Assembly: GCF_001514305.1 (NCBI RefSeq)
Contig: NZ_KQ949078.1
Location: 124,001-188,000 of the forward strand
DNA length: 64,000 bases
Origin: Streptomyces dysideae
Lineage (GTDB): Bacteria; Actinomycetota; Actinomycetes; Streptomycetales; Streptomycetaceae
Direction: 5' to 3'
Shown: positions 32,293-41,509 of the stretch, piece after piece
How positions within the stretch are numbered: position 1 is the first letter of the stretch
Layout: every line of letters starts with the position of its first letter
Program-made: the position numbers and the translations under genes
Notes under the pieces: model-generated
Told to the model about the DNA's origin: nothing
Seen by the model: only the letters and a program-made list of their open reading frames with translations
Database searches by the model: none

Positions 32293-32626
32293 GAATCTCC
32301 TTGGTCGAGACTGATTCGGACTCGGTTCACGCGACCTGCGCGCCTCCTGGTGCCGGCCGCGCAGGCCGACTCCGCAACGAGACTGAGGGGGCGATGCGGC
32401 GCCTGGCTACAACTGGCGCAGAAGTGGCGTCAATCCGGGACGTCCCACTCGCTGACCTGCTGGGATACCGCTCGCAGAGTCGCTGTGGCGGGACGCCTGC
32501 GACAGAGGTTGGCCTATTCTGCACAGGGATGGAGTCGCCGTTCCGAGCGTGCCACGACGGTTGACGCAAAATGAGACCGGGACAGGCGGGGTTGGACCAC
32601 CGGTCCCTGGCGCGAACTGGGGAAGC
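32293..32626. other. Intergenic, no supported gene
   Basis: This is a 334-base gap between divergent genes. I see no tRNA, strong hairpin or coding pattern. It should contain the promoter of the peptidoglycan-binding protein gene; I cannot assign the boxes. Confidence 0.4.
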
Positions 32627-33422
32627 ATGTCGCGTTGGAAAGAGCTGCCCGCAGAACTGCATCCGCACGTCCAACAATTGATCGTGCGATTGCGCAAACT
32701 GAAGGACCGCAGTGAACTGAGCACCAGCCAACTGGCCGCGAAGACCGGCTACAGCGCGAGGTCGTGGCAGCGGTATCTGAACGGCAGGTCACTGCCACCC
32801 CGGGAGGCCGTGGAGGCGGTGGCCCGCATCGGCGGTGACGATCCGACCCGCCTGCTGGCACTGCACGAGATCGCTGCCGAACGCTGGGCGGAGGGCCGCG
32901 CGGTCACCGCCGGGGCCCCGAGCGCCTCCCGGCGACACCGGCGCGCACGCCCACGGAGCAGCAGCCGTACGGCCGTTACGCGCAGGCCGTGGTCATGGCG
33001 GGAGCGGTGGCCCTGGTGCTCTCCGTCTCCGCGACGCTCCTGCTGGCCGCCCAGCTCGCCGAAGCGCGCGGCCGGCTCGCGAAGGACCGCTCCGATGCCG
33101 TCGCGGCGGGCCCGGCCACTGTGTCGGAGTCCCTGGTGCCGGTCATCTACACCTGCCGGCTGGAGCAGAGCGACGGCCGCTGGTACGCGGGCCTGAGCCG
33201 GACCACGGACACCATCCTGGCGTACACCCACGGGGGGCCCGAAGTAGCCGAAGCACAGTGCCTGTTGCGCCGGGCGGGCGCTTCGCGGGAGAGATCGACG
33301 GTGTCTTCGGCCCGAAGACGCAGCGCGCCGTCGAGCACGTCCAGACGCGGGAGGGTCTGGTCGTGGACGGTGTCATCGGCCCGCACACGTGGAAGGCCCT
33401 ACGGGAGGTGGCGCCCGAGTGA
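32627..33422 (+). pseudogene. XRE-HTH / membrane / peptidoglycan-binding protein, two frameshifts
   Basis: Frame 1 encodes an HTH (SELSTSQLAAKTGYSARSWQRYLNGRSLPPREAVEAVARIGG). After about 32930 the sense continues in another frame: EQQPYGRYAQAVVMAGAVALVLSVSATLLLAAQLAEA (membrane segment), then IYTCRLEQSDGRWYAGLS. Near 33275 it shifts again to GEIDGVFGPKTQRAVEHVQTREGL, a PG_binding_1 end. One intact gene would need two corrections. Sequencing error cannot be excluded. Confidence 0.65.
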
Positions 33423-34290
33423 CCACGGAACACACCCCGCTGGTCGCGGTGATGCGGGAGTTGAAGGCCCGTACGGGTCTGAGCCTGGCCGCGCTGGCGG
33501 AGCGGACGGAGTACAGCAAGTCCTCCTGGGAGCGCTATCTCAACGGCAAGAGCATGCCCCCTCGTCGGGCCGTGCAGGAACTGTGCCGGGTCGCGAACGA
33601 ACCTGACGGGCGGCTGCTGGCCCTGTGGGAGATCGCCGAGTCGGACTGGAGCGGACGCGCGTCGGTCCTCGCTCCTGCCGCCGAGGAGCCACGGCCCCAG
33701 CCGCGACCGCAGCCGCAGGAGCCGCCGCCCCCCGAAGCCAAGCAGCCGCGCGACCGCGGGGGCCGTAGGGGCCGACTCATGGTGGTGCTGGCGTCGGTGT
33801 ACATCCTGGCCGCCGGTGGCGCGGCCCTGGTGCTTTTTCCGCTGTCGGCCCGGGACGCGGCGGTCGACGAACCGCTGTCGGCCTCCGCCCCGTACTCCCT
33901 CGTCTCCCCATGCCACGGAGCCGCCTGCGAGGGCCGGGACCCGATGAGCCTGGTTTGCGGCATCGGCCCCGACACCCTCGCCATGTACCGCACCGCCACC
34001 GGCGCCCACGTGGAGCTGCGCTGAAGTGCGGAGCGAGCCGCGCCCGGACCTGGGGGACCCGGATCGGGGACCGGCTGGAGGTCACGGCGGACGGCCCGAC
34101 CCACGACGTGCGTATCAGGAACAAGGACGACACGGAAACCTACGTCTACACCGAGATGACCGCGGCCCACCCCGGCAGTTCGGGTCCGGGCCTGCTTCCG
34201 GCCCGCGTCGGCCGACGACGAGCGGGAATGCGTCGAGGCCCGCGTGGGTGAGACCGCCACGACGACCCGGCCGCCCTCACCTCAGTAGTG
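33419..34290 (+). pseudogene. XRE-HTH / membrane / DUF2690 protein, frameshifted
   Basis: The first 201 residues (to the TGA at 34024) give an HTH (LSLAALAERTEYSKSSWERYLNGKSMPP), a Pro-rich linker, a membrane helix (LMVVLASVYILAAGGAALVLF) and the start of a DUF2690 region (SPCHGAACEGRDPM). The continuation CGASRARTWGTRIGDRLEVTA lies in the next frame, and a second shift near 34180 leads to DDERECVEARVGET. GTG 33419 overlaps the previous stop. The upstream part may still be translated as a 201-residue protein. Confidence 0.65.
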
Positions 34291-34491
34291 TCAGGACCTT
34301 CGGCGCGTCGATGCCGAAGGCCTCCGCCAGCACGCGGCAGACGTCCGCCTCGTCCGTCGCCGTCGCCGTCGGCTCGGTGACCGTGCCGACGGTGCGGGTG
34401 CGACGTCTCAGGCCGATGCGTTGCCCATGATTCTGGGGGCGAGGCTCGGGTCCGCGCCGGAGCCCGCCTCGAACGCGGCCGGGCGGTGACT

Positions 34492-35140
34492 CGCGCACTG
34501 AGACCGAGTACCTGCTGCGGGAGGACCCGAGGATCACGCAGCACACCCTGTACTACGACATCCTCACCGCGATCGCCCAGGGCGCTACGACCCCCGGCAA
34601 GATCGGTGCGGCGCTGGAGCGTCCGCGCAACGCTGTCGCCCATCCGCTCGGGGTGCTGGAGTCGACCGGCTACATCCGGCGCGAGCAGGACATTCTGCGC
34701 TCCCGGCAACCCGTCATCACACTCGCCGACCCGGTCATCCGCTTCAACCAGCTCATCACCCTGCCGCAGGCTGCCGCCGTGGAGCAGGGCTTCGCCGAGC
34801 AGGTGTGGCAGCAGGCCGCCCCGACCTTCAACTCCAAGATCCTCGGACCGCACTTCGAGGACCTGGCCCGCGAATTCACACGCCGATACGCCCACACCCT
34901 GCTGCCCGGCGGGCTGCCAGGCCCGGTCGGCACCACCGAAGTGGCCGACCCGGCCGCCCGCACGAAGCACGAGGTCGACGTCATCGCCCTGACAGCCGGC
35001 GAGCGCCCGCAGTCCCCCCCGCCCGGATTGCGCTTCTGGGTGAGGTGAAGGCGACTGCCGCCCGCCGCGGCACCGGTGACCTGGAACGCCTGGAGCGCAT
35101 CCGTGCCCTGGTCGACCTGCCCACCCTCTACGGGAGTTGA
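34492..35140 (+). pseudogene. Decayed second copy of the DUF234-type ATPase gene
   Basis: This matches residues 251 onward of the intact gene at 23507-25012 (TETEYLLREDPRITQHTLYYD...), with about 90 percent nucleotide identity by eye. It lacks the whole ATPase domain. A one-base loss near 35020 shifts the frame within the nuclease-like region. A deletion near 35109 joins RIRAL directly to VDLPTLYG. Confidence 0.85.
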
Positions 35141-35383
35141 CACCGGGCAGAGCGGTGGAAGTCGGAATGCCTGACCGCGTAGCTGTTCATCTCCTTCCAG
35201 GCGGCGGTGAGGGAATGATCACCGGTCGGTTTGCGGCCACTGATGATCACGGTGTCATCGGAGTCATCGTCCAGGCCGGTGAAGTCGAGGTCCGCCAGCT
35301 CGCTGAGATCGCATCCCGCACGCCTTGGCCAAATGCGAGAATGTGGCTCTTGGTTGAAGAGTGCGTTGGCTCACAGTGGGGGC

Positions 35384-36241
35384 ATGAGCACCGATGGAAC
35401 GGGGGTAGCCATGGCGCTGGCCATGTGTCCACTGTGCAGCGACGACGAGGACATCGAGGTGGTCCGCACGCTCGACGGCGGACGCCGGCTCGTGAAGCAC
35501 CGGTGCGGCTATGAATGGGAGCACAGGGAGCCCACCGTCCCGCAGAGGAGCCTGCTCCGCTCCTTCAACGACCTCAAGGCCCGTTTCCCGAAACCCGAGG
35601 ACGTCGATCCGCAGCAGTTGGAGCGCGTGACCCGGCTGAAGGAGCAGTACCTCGCCGTCAAACCGGACTTCGACCCCGACGTGGCGGCCTACTGGTCGAA
35701 GTACCAGCAGATCTTCTCCCCCGACGGGCTGTGGACGTGCGACCCCAGAGCCCTCAAGGACTTCGCCAACTCCGAAATCGGAGCCCGCCCCGGCAACCAG
35801 GCCACCTTCAACTCCGCGTGGAACGACATGGGCGACACCGCGGCCGGGGAGGCGACCCGCAGGACGATCGAGTACCTCCTGCACGAAACTGACGACGTGC
35901 CGCTCGAAGACCGACTTGAGCACCTGCTGTCCGGCACCAAGCCTTTCGCCATGACCGGTTTCAAGGAGGCCCTCCTCACGAGGGTTCTCTGCGTGATGTA
36001 CCCCGACCGGTTCCTGACGATCCTCAAGTACACGACGGAAGCCGGCGGCAAGCGCGAGATCGCGCGGATGGTCTACGGACTGGAGCTGCCGGCCCCCGAG
36101 TCGGTGAACTGGACCCGCGGCCGGCTCATCCTCTGGAGCAACGACCTCCTGAATGACCTCGTCGGCGAGGGCTTCGCCAACCAACAGCACGCCGCCGCGT
36201 TCCTGTGGTGGGCCAAGGACCAGCCCGGAGGGGTTCAGTAG
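35384..36241 (+). CDS. Zinc-ribbon protein of unknown function
   Basis: The 285-residue protein has an N-terminal ribbon (CPLCSDDEDIEVVRTLDGGRRLVKHRCGYEWEH) followed by a mixed alpha/beta domain with WTCDPRALKDFANSEIGARPGNQATFNSAWNDMG and RVLCVMYPDRFLTILKY..GKREIARMVYGLELP. This second part looks like the DNA-recognition region found in front of McrB-type restriction ATPases, which would suit a defence function, but that is a weak resemblance. ATG 35384 has GGGGG upstream; ATG 35411 is an alternative. Confidence 0.6.
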   Translation: MSTDGTGVAMALAMCPLCSDDEDIEVVRTLDGGRRLVKHRCGYEWEHREPTVPQRSLLRSFNDLKARFPKPEDVDPQQLERVTRLKEQYLAVKPDFDPDVAAYWSKYQQIFSPDGLWTCDPRALKDFANSEIGARPGNQATFNSAWNDMGDTAAGEATRRTIEYLLHETDDVPLEDRLEHLLSGTKPFAMTGFKEALLTRVLCVMYPDRFLTILKYTTEAGGKREIARMVYGLELPAPESVNWTRGRLILWSNDLLNDLVGEGFANQQHAAAFLWWAKDQPGGVQ

Positions 36242-36349
36242 GCGGCATCCCGACGGGCACCGCCGGAGGCTTTCTCCGGCTGAACGGGATCGAGGAGGAT
36301 TCAGCCCGATCAAGGAGGGTGGAAAAGTCCGGGTTTCAGCGAGAGGCCA

Positions 36350-36387
36350 CTCCGACCTGCGGAAACGCGGTTGGAGGGGTCTTTTTT
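36350..36387 (+). terminator. Hairpin terminator C at right edge of accessory block
   Basis: CTCCGACC...GGTTGGAG stem with a GAAA loop and CTTTTTT. The core GACCTGCGGAAACGC (36354-36368) is identical to terminators A and B. Resident core genes resume right after it. Confidence 0.7.
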
Positions 36388-36496
36388 CGTCCCGGTGCGA
36401 GTCAGCACGACGGGGCGGAAGGCCGCCCTCGGCCCTCCGCCCCGCCACACGGTCAGCTGCGACCGGTACGACTGGTGCGGCTGTTACGACCGGCCG

Positions 36497-37210
36497 TCAC
36501 CGGCCCTCGTCGCGCCTCGCCGCCTCCTCCTCGGCCTCCTTCGCCTGTACGTCGGGATCGAGCGCGGACTGCCCGCTGCCGTCCACCGACGTCAGCCGGC
36601 CCGACTCGGACACCTCCGTCGCGGCGGGCGGCTCGACCAGCCAGTCCGGGTTGGCCTGCTTGTCCCACCACTTCCATGCGGCGAACGCGCCACCGGCCAG
36701 CACACCGACCACGGCCAGCGCCTTCGCGAGCCGGCCGGCCCGCGCCCGCCGCTCGTGCCTGCGCACCAGCTTCTCGATCTCCTTCGGCGTGACCTGACCG
36801 CGCAGCGCGGCCAGCGCCGCCGCACCACGCGCGGCGGCCTCGTCCCGCGCGGGCCCGGCCGCGGCCACCGCCTGCTCGATCCTCGGCCGGGAGTAGTCGG
36901 CGGCCTGCCGCGCCGCCTTGCGAGTGCGTACGGCGACCTCATGGGCCGCGTGGTCGACCTTTGGCGGCACATGGGAACGGGCCTGTTCCAGACGCGGCGC
37001 GAGATGCGCCCCGTACTGTGCGCAGGCCTGCATACGGGCCTGTTCGGCGGCATGCGACACCTTCGGCGCGAGCCGTACGCGTGCCTCGTGTGTGTAGTGC
37101 GCGGCCCTGTCCTTGGCCGTGTCGGCGTAGGGCGCCACCACTTCCGCGGCGTGCAGCACGCTGTCCTTCGCCGAGCCGGTCGCGGCGCGCACGCTGTCGA
37201 TGCGGGTCAC
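36497..37210 (-). CDS. DUF5324 family membrane protein
   Basis: The 237-residue protein has a long Ala-rich helical N-terminal region (SAKDSVLHAAEVVAPYADTAKDRAAHYTHEARVRLAPKV) resembling late-embryogenesis-like coiled repeats. A membrane helix (LAKALAVVGVLAGGAFAAWKWW, about 160-182) and a short acidic outer tail follow. It is conserved in streptomycetes at this position next to the cyclophilin gene. The function is unknown. Confidence 0.78.
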   Translation of the reverse strand: MTRIDSVRAATGSAKDSVLHAAEVVAPYADTAKDRAAHYTHEARVRLAPKVSHAAEQARMQACAQYGAHLAPRLEQARSHVPPKVDHAAHEVAVRTRKAARQAADYSRPRIEQAVAAAGPARDEAAARGAAALAALRGQVTPKEIEKLVRRHERRARAGRLAKALAVVGVLAGGAFAAWKWWDKQANPDWLVEPPAATEVSESGRLTSVDGSGQSALDPDVQAKEAEEEAARRDEGR

Positions 37211-37528
37211 GGGATCCTCCTCCTCGGTGGCGTACGGTATTTCGACTTTCCACCCTTTTACGGATCATGCCTGCGGGCGAGCCCAAGAGCACTGTGAGGG
37301 CGGGCATCCGGGTCACGGGACTGACCAATAGCGGATGAATACGGGGCAACAGGAGCTTGTCGACGACAATGCCACGGATCGCCGCCGAGCGCTCCCGGCC
37401 CGGGGCCACTGGGCCGGATTTCTGCGAGCGAAACACCGCGAAGCGGGCCCGAAAGGGGACGCCGGGCGACGTACGGCGCGGACCATGCGAGGATCGGGGA
37501 GTCACAGGAAGACAACGGAAGGCAGATC

Positions 37529-38059
37529 GTGGCCGAGCAGCTCTACGCCACCCTGAAGACCAACCACGGCGACATCGAGGTCCGGCTCTTTCCGAACCAC
37601 GCGCCGATCACGGTCAAGAACTTCGTCGACCTCGCCACGGGAGAGCGTGAGTGGACGAACCCCGCCACTGGTGAGAAGTCCACGGCCAAGCTCTACGACG
37701 GCACGGTCTTCCACCGGGTCATCAGCGGCTTCATGATCCAGGGCGGTGACCCGCTGGGCAATGGCACCGGCGGCCCCGGCTATCAGTTCCAGGACGAGTT
37801 CCACCCGGAACTCTCCTTCGACAAGCCCTACCTGCTGGCCATGGCCAACGCCGGCCCGGGCACCAACGGCTCGCAGTTCTTCATCACGGTCTCCCCGACG
37901 ACCTGGCTGAACCGCAAGCACACCATCTTCGGCGAGATCACCGACGGGGCCAGCCAGAAGGTCGTGGACGCCATCGCGTCCACCCAGACCACGCGCAACG
38001 ACCGCCCGCTCAACGACGTCGTCATCGAGTCGGTCGTCGTGGAGACCCGCGAGGGCTGA
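37529..38059 (+). CDS. ppiA: Peptidyl-prolyl cis-trans isomerase (cyclophilin)
   Basis: The 176-residue single-domain cyclophilin has FHRVISGFMIQGGDP (catalytic Arg region), YQFQDEFHPELSFDKPYLLAMANAGPGTNGSQFFITVSPTTWLNRKHTIFGEI, with substrate-pocket Gln, Phe and Trp present. It speeds proline isomerisation in cytosolic proteins. There is no signal peptide. GTG 37529 has GGAAGG upstream. Its place before crgA/trpG matches other actinobacteria. Confidence 0.93.
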   Translation: MAEQLYATLKTNHGDIEVRLFPNHAPITVKNFVDLATGEREWTNPATGEKSTAKLYDGTVFHRVISGFMIQGGDPLGNGTGGPGYQFQDEFHPELSFDKPYLLAMANAGPGTNGSQFFITVSPTTWLNRKHTIFGEITDGASQKVVDAIASTQTTRNDRPLNDVVIESVVVETREG

Positions 38060-38096
38060 GCCCGCCGGGTCCCGGCGGCTCACGCAGGGAACCAAA

Positions 38097-38132
38097 CGCC
38101 CCGCTCGTCCGTAAGGATGAGCGGGGCGGTTC
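38097..38132 (+). terminator. Terminator after ppiA
   Basis: A 10-bp stem CGCCCCGCTC/GAGCGGGGCG has a 12-base loop and is followed by GTT. It lies 38 bases after the ppiA stop. Confidence 0.7.
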
Positions 38133-38218
38133 CGTTGCGTGCCGACGGCAGACGACACCAGATGAGACCGGACGACGGCATACGACGCGCAACCGCGTAC
38201 GACGACCAAGGGGAAGCC

Positions 38219-39100
38219 ATGGACCAGGCAGCAGGTGACAGCCGGCAGGACGCGCAGAGCCTGCCCGGCTGCTACCGCCATCCGGACCGCGAGACCGGCG
38301 TCCGCTGCACCCGCTGCGACCGACCCATCTGCCCCGAGTGCATGGTGAGCGCCTCCGTCGGCTTCCAGTGCCCCGACTGCGTCCGCACCGGCTCGGGCAC
38401 CGGACACGCCCCGAGCGCCTCCCGCCCCCGCACCCTCGCCGGCGGCACCGTCACCGCCGACCCCCGCCTCCTCACCAAGATCCTCATCGGGATCAACCTC
38501 GCGGTCTTCCTCGCCGTCCATTCGAGCACCTCGCTGCTGAGCGAGCTGTACCTGATCGGCGAGTGGCCCCCCTTCGCCCCCTCCCAGGGCGTCGCCGAAG
38601 GCCAGTGGTACCGCCTGTTCACCTCGATGTTCACGCACGAGGCCATCTGGCACATCGCCTTCAACATGCTCGGCCTCTGGTGGCTCGGCGGCCCCCTCGA
38701 AGCCGCCCTCGGCCGCGCTCGCTACCTCGCCCTCTACGTCACCTCGGGCCTCGCGGGCAGCGCCCTCACCTACCTGATCGAATCCCCGACCACGGCCTCC
38801 CTCGGCGCCTCCGGCGCGATCTTCGGCCTCTTCGGCGCCACCGCCGTCCTGATGCGCCGCCTCCAGTACGACATGCGGCCGATCATCGCCCTGCTGGTGA
38901 TCAACCTCATCTTCACCTTCGGCTGGGCCGACATCGCCTGGCAGGCCCATATCGGCGGCCTCGTCGCCGGCGTCGTCATCGGCTACGCCATGGTCCACGC
39001 CCCGCGCGAGCGCCGGGCGCTGATCCAGTACGGCACCTGCGCGGTGGTGCTGGCCGTGGTCGTCGTGATGACCGTGCTGAGGACCGCCCAGCTCGCCTGA
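38219..39100 (+). CDS. Rhomboid intramembrane serine protease with N-terminal zinc finger
   Basis: The 293-residue protein has a B-box-like zinc module (CYRHPDRETGVRCTRCDRPICPEC..CPDC, 18-54), then six or seven membrane helices. The catalytic Ser198 is in GASGAIFG and His244 in WQAHIGG; HEAIWHIAFNM is the usual helix-2 motif. It cleaves membrane protein segments; substrates are unknown. ATG 38219 has GGGGAAG upstream. The terminator stem overlaps its last codons. Confidence 0.92.
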   Translation: MDQAAGDSRQDAQSLPGCYRHPDRETGVRCTRCDRPICPECMVSASVGFQCPDCVRTGSGTGHAPSASRPRTLAGGTVTADPRLLTKILIGINLAVFLAVHSSTSLLSELYLIGEWPPFAPSQGVAEGQWYRLFTSMFTHEAIWHIAFNMLGLWWLGGPLEAALGRARYLALYVTSGLAGSALTYLIESPTTASLGASGAIFGLFGATAVLMRRLQYDMRPIIALLVINLIFTFGWADIAWQAHIGGLVAGVVIGYAMVHAPRERRALIQYGTCAVVLAVVVVMTVLRTAQLA

Positions 39101-39109
39101 GCTGGGCGG
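39084..39109 (+). terminator. Terminator overlapping the rhomboid stop codon
   Basis: An 11-bp perfect stem CCGCCCAGCTC/GAGCTGGGCGG has a 4-base loop and is followed by TT. The stop codon TGA lies inside the hairpin. Confidence 0.75.
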
Positions 39110-39343
39110 TTATCCACTGAGCCGGACTGTTGTCCACAGTCTGTGGCGGCCCCTGTGCACACCGTGCAGGAACAGGTGTGCCCCCTGTCACCGACCCACG
39201 TTTTCGCAGGTCAGGCAGGGGGTGAACATGTTTTCGGGAAGATGGTATGGCAGTCATACCGGCGTCAACGCTTGATGGGTTATCCACAGATCGTCGTTCT
39301 TTTCCCCAGCCGGGCTGTGGAAATTTCGCCGCCCTGTGGATAA
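39110..39343. other. DnaA-box-like cluster between rhomboid gene and crgA
   Basis: TTATCCACT (39110-39118), TTGTCCACA (39130-39138), TTATCCACA (39280-39288) and, on the other strand, TGTGGATAA (39335-39343). TTGTCCACA is the preferred streptomycete DnaA box and TTATCCACA the general consensus. The intergenic segment is noticeably less GC-rich than its surroundings. It is not oriC: dnaA and dnaN are not in the window. Confidence 0.6.
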
Positions 39344-39402
39344 CTCAGCGGATAGCCCTGGGCAGAGCTGGGTTCACCGGGAAGCGACCTGGGCGACGAC
39401 CG

Positions 39403-39657
39403 CTACTTCCACTGCGTGGACACGCCGAATCCGGCGGCGATGAACCCGAAGCCCACCACGATGTTCCAGTTGCCCAGAGCGTCGATGGGCAGCGAACCGT
39501 CCGTCACATAGAAGACGACGATCCAGGCCAGGCCGATCAGGAACATGGCCAGCATGACGGGCGCGACCCAGGCGGTGCTGTTCAGCTTGATGGCCGTCGT
39601 CTGCTTCGACGGCGGCGGCGTGTAGTCGGCCTTCTTGCGGATACGTGACTTCGGCAC
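39403..39657 (-). CDS. crgA: Cell-division inhibitor/coordinator CrgA
   Basis: The 84-residue protein starts [18 protein letters not shown], the CrgA signature. Two membrane helices follow (about 29-51 and 63-80) and it ends GVSTQWK. CrgA sits in the divisome membrane, contacts FtsZ and peptidoglycan synthases, and affects FtsZ-ring formation in aerial hyphae. It is divergent from the DUF881 gene. ATG 39657. Confidence 0.96.
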   Translation of the reverse strand: MPKSRIRKKADYTPPPSKQTTAIKLNSTAWVAPVMLAMFLIGLAWIVVFYVTDGSLPIDALGNWNIVVGFGFIAAGFGVSTQWK

Positions 39658-39800
39658 GAGGGTCTCTCCTGTCGATGCGCTGCGTGGCCGCGCAGGGAAC
39701 TGTGGCTGGCTCTCGGGGCAGCGTACAAGGGGACACTGATTGCTCCCCCGGGCGTCCGTTAGCGTAGTCCTTCCGTGGCGCCGAAGGAGATAAGGGTACG

Positions 39801-40580
39801 TTGAGCAATTCTGCCGACTCCCCCGGGACCGGATCCAGTCCTGCCCCGAAGCACCGGTTCCGGCCGGTTCGCGTGCTCACGGCGGCCGTCTTCGCTCTCG
39901 CGGGCCTCATTTTCTTCACCAGTTTCAACACGGCCAAGGGCACCAACATCCGCACGGACGACTCGCTGCTGAGGCTGTCCGACCTCATCCATGAGCGCAG
40001 CCGCGAGAACGGCGAGCTGAACGAGTCCAACGCGGCCCTGCGCGACGACGTGGACGCGCTGGCCGAGCGCGACGACGGCAGCACCAGGGCCGAGGACGAG
40101 AAGCTGGCCGCGCTGGAGAAGAACGCGGGCACGCAGAAGGTGTCCGGCGAGGGGCTCACGGTCACCCTGAACGACGCCCCGCCGGACGCGACCGCCAAGC
40201 TGCCCGGCTATCCCGAGCCGCAGCCCGACTACCTGGTCATCCACCAGCAGGACCTCCAGGCCGTGGTGAACGCGCTGTGGCAGGGCGGAGCCAAGGGCAT
40301 CAAGGTCATGGACCAGCGGCTGATCTCCACCAGCGCGGTGCGCTGCGTGGGCAACACGCTGATCCTGCAGGGCCGGGTCTACTCGCCGCCGTACAAGATC
40401 ACAGCGGTCGGCGACCCCGAGAAGCTGCAGAAGGCGCTCACGGCGAGCCCGGCGATCCAGAACTACATGGTCTACGTGAATGTCTACGGCCTCGGCTGGA
40501 AAGTCACCGAGGACGGGACGGTGACTCTGCCCGGCTACTCGGGCACAGTGGATCTGCGGTACGCCGAGCCCGTGGAGTAG
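39801..40580 (+). CDS. DUF881 family membrane-anchored protein
   Basis: The 259-residue protein has one N-terminal membrane helix ([18 protein letters not shown]), a coiled coil (about 58-115), then the DUF881 domain ([12 protein letters not shown]...[50 protein letters not shown]). It is similar to proteins near division and sporulation genes in Gram-positives. TTG start with AAGGAGA upstream. It heads a rightward cluster with the first sortase. Confidence 0.86.
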   Translation: MSNSADSPGTGSSPAPKHRFRPVRVLTAAVFALAGLIFFTSFNTAKGTNIRTDDSLLRLSDLIHERSRENGELNESNAALRDDVDALAERDDGSTRAEDEKLAALEKNAGTQKVSGEGLTVTLNDAPPDATAKLPGYPEPQPDYLVIHQQDLQAVVNALWQGGAKGIKVMDQRLISTSAVRCVGNTLILQGRVYSPPYKITAVGDPEKLQKALTASPAIQNYMVYVNVYGLGWKVTEDGTVTLPGYSGTVDLRYAEPVE

Positions 40581-40598
40581 CCCTTCCTGGAGCCGCCG

Positions 40599-41294
40599 GT
40601 GCGAGTCGTCGTCAGGACCGTCAGCGAACTGTGCATCACCTTCGGCACCGTCATAGTCCTCTTCGTCGTGTACGTCCTGTTCTGGACGGGTGTGAAGGCG
40701 GACAACGTGATGGACGACCAGATCGACCAGCTTCAGGAGCAGTGGTCGAAGGGGGCGGTGAGCCCCACCGCGGCCGCGCCCGGCGCCTCCGTCCCCGCCG
40801 TTCCGGCGGAACCGGCGCCGTACAAGAACGGCAGACCCTTCGCGATCATGTACGTCCCGCGTCTCGGTTTCACGTGGAACAAACCGGTCCTCGAGGGCAC
40901 GGCCACCGGCACCCTCAAGAAGGGCCTGGGCCACTACGCGAGCACCGCCCGGCTCGGCGAGAAGGGCAACTTCTCGGTCGCCGGACACCGCCGCACGTAC
41001 GGCGACCCGTTCAAGGACTTCCCCAGGCTGCGCCGGGGGGACGCGGTGGTGCTGACGGACGGGGTGACCTGGTTCACGTACCGGATCGACCAGGGCCCCT
41101 ACAAAACGTTGCCCACCGACGTTGAGGTGATCGACCCTGTGCCGCGTAAGTCGGGGTATACGCGCGAGGGCCGTTACCTCACGCTGACCACGTGCGATCC
41201 GGAGTGGGGCCACAGCCACCGGCTGATCGTGTGGGCACACCTGGACTCCACACAGCCTGTGGAGGCCGGGAAACCAGAGGCTCTACGCCAGTAG
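40599..41294 (+). CDS. Class E sortase (first of three)
   Basis: The 231-residue protein has an N-terminal membrane helix and a sortase domain with His in FSVAGHRRTYG, Cys in LTLTTCDPEWG and Arg in HSHRLIVW. Class E sortases of actinobacteria attach LAXTG proteins such as long chaplins to the wall. GTG start 18 bases after DUF881. It is the most divergent of the three by length and spacing. Confidence 0.9.
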   Translation: MRVVVRTVSELCITFGTVIVLFVVYVLFWTGVKADNVMDDQIDQLQEQWSKGAVSPTAAAPGASVPAVPAEPAPYKNGRPFAIMYVPRLGFTWNKPVLEGTATGTLKKGLGHYASTARLGEKGNFSVAGHRRTYGDPFKDFPRLRRGDAVVLTDGVTWFTYRIDQGPYKTLPTDVEVIDPVPRKSGYTREGRYLTLTTCDPEWGHSHRLIVWAHLDSTQPVEAGKPEALRQ

Positions 41295-41347
41295 TCTGGT
41301 GCGGGTACGGCGTGAGTCCGGTGCCGTGGTGGAACGGAAGGGACGGC

Positions 41348-41509
41348 ATGTACGGCTTTATCTGGCGGCATCTGCCGGGAAACGCATGGGTGAAGGCGCT
41401 GATCTCACTGGTGCTGGTCGTGGGTGTGGTCTACGTCCTCTTCCAGTACGTGTTCCCGTGGGCCGAACCGCTGCTTCCCTTCAACGATGTGACGGTGGAC
41501 AACCAGTGA
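41348..41509 (+). CDS. Small single-span membrane protein before pabA/trpG
   Basis: The 53-residue protein MYGFIWRHLPGNAWVKALI has one helix (ALISLVLVVGVVYVLFQYVF) and an acidic external end. Its stop overlaps the GTG of the next gene. It is conserved in streptomycetes at this site and has no known role. Confidence 0.78.
   Translation: MYGFIWRHLPGNAWVKALISLVLVVGVVYVLFQYVFPWAEPLLPFNDVTVDNQ

Noticed and set aside
34277..34420. Leftward fragment ending ADVCRVLAEAFGIDAPKVLTLLR
   Set aside because: Looks protein-like but has no start, ribosome site or recognisable family in this decayed region.
39110..39343. Chromosomal origin oriC
   Set aside because: Too few boxes, and dnaA/dnaN do not flank it.
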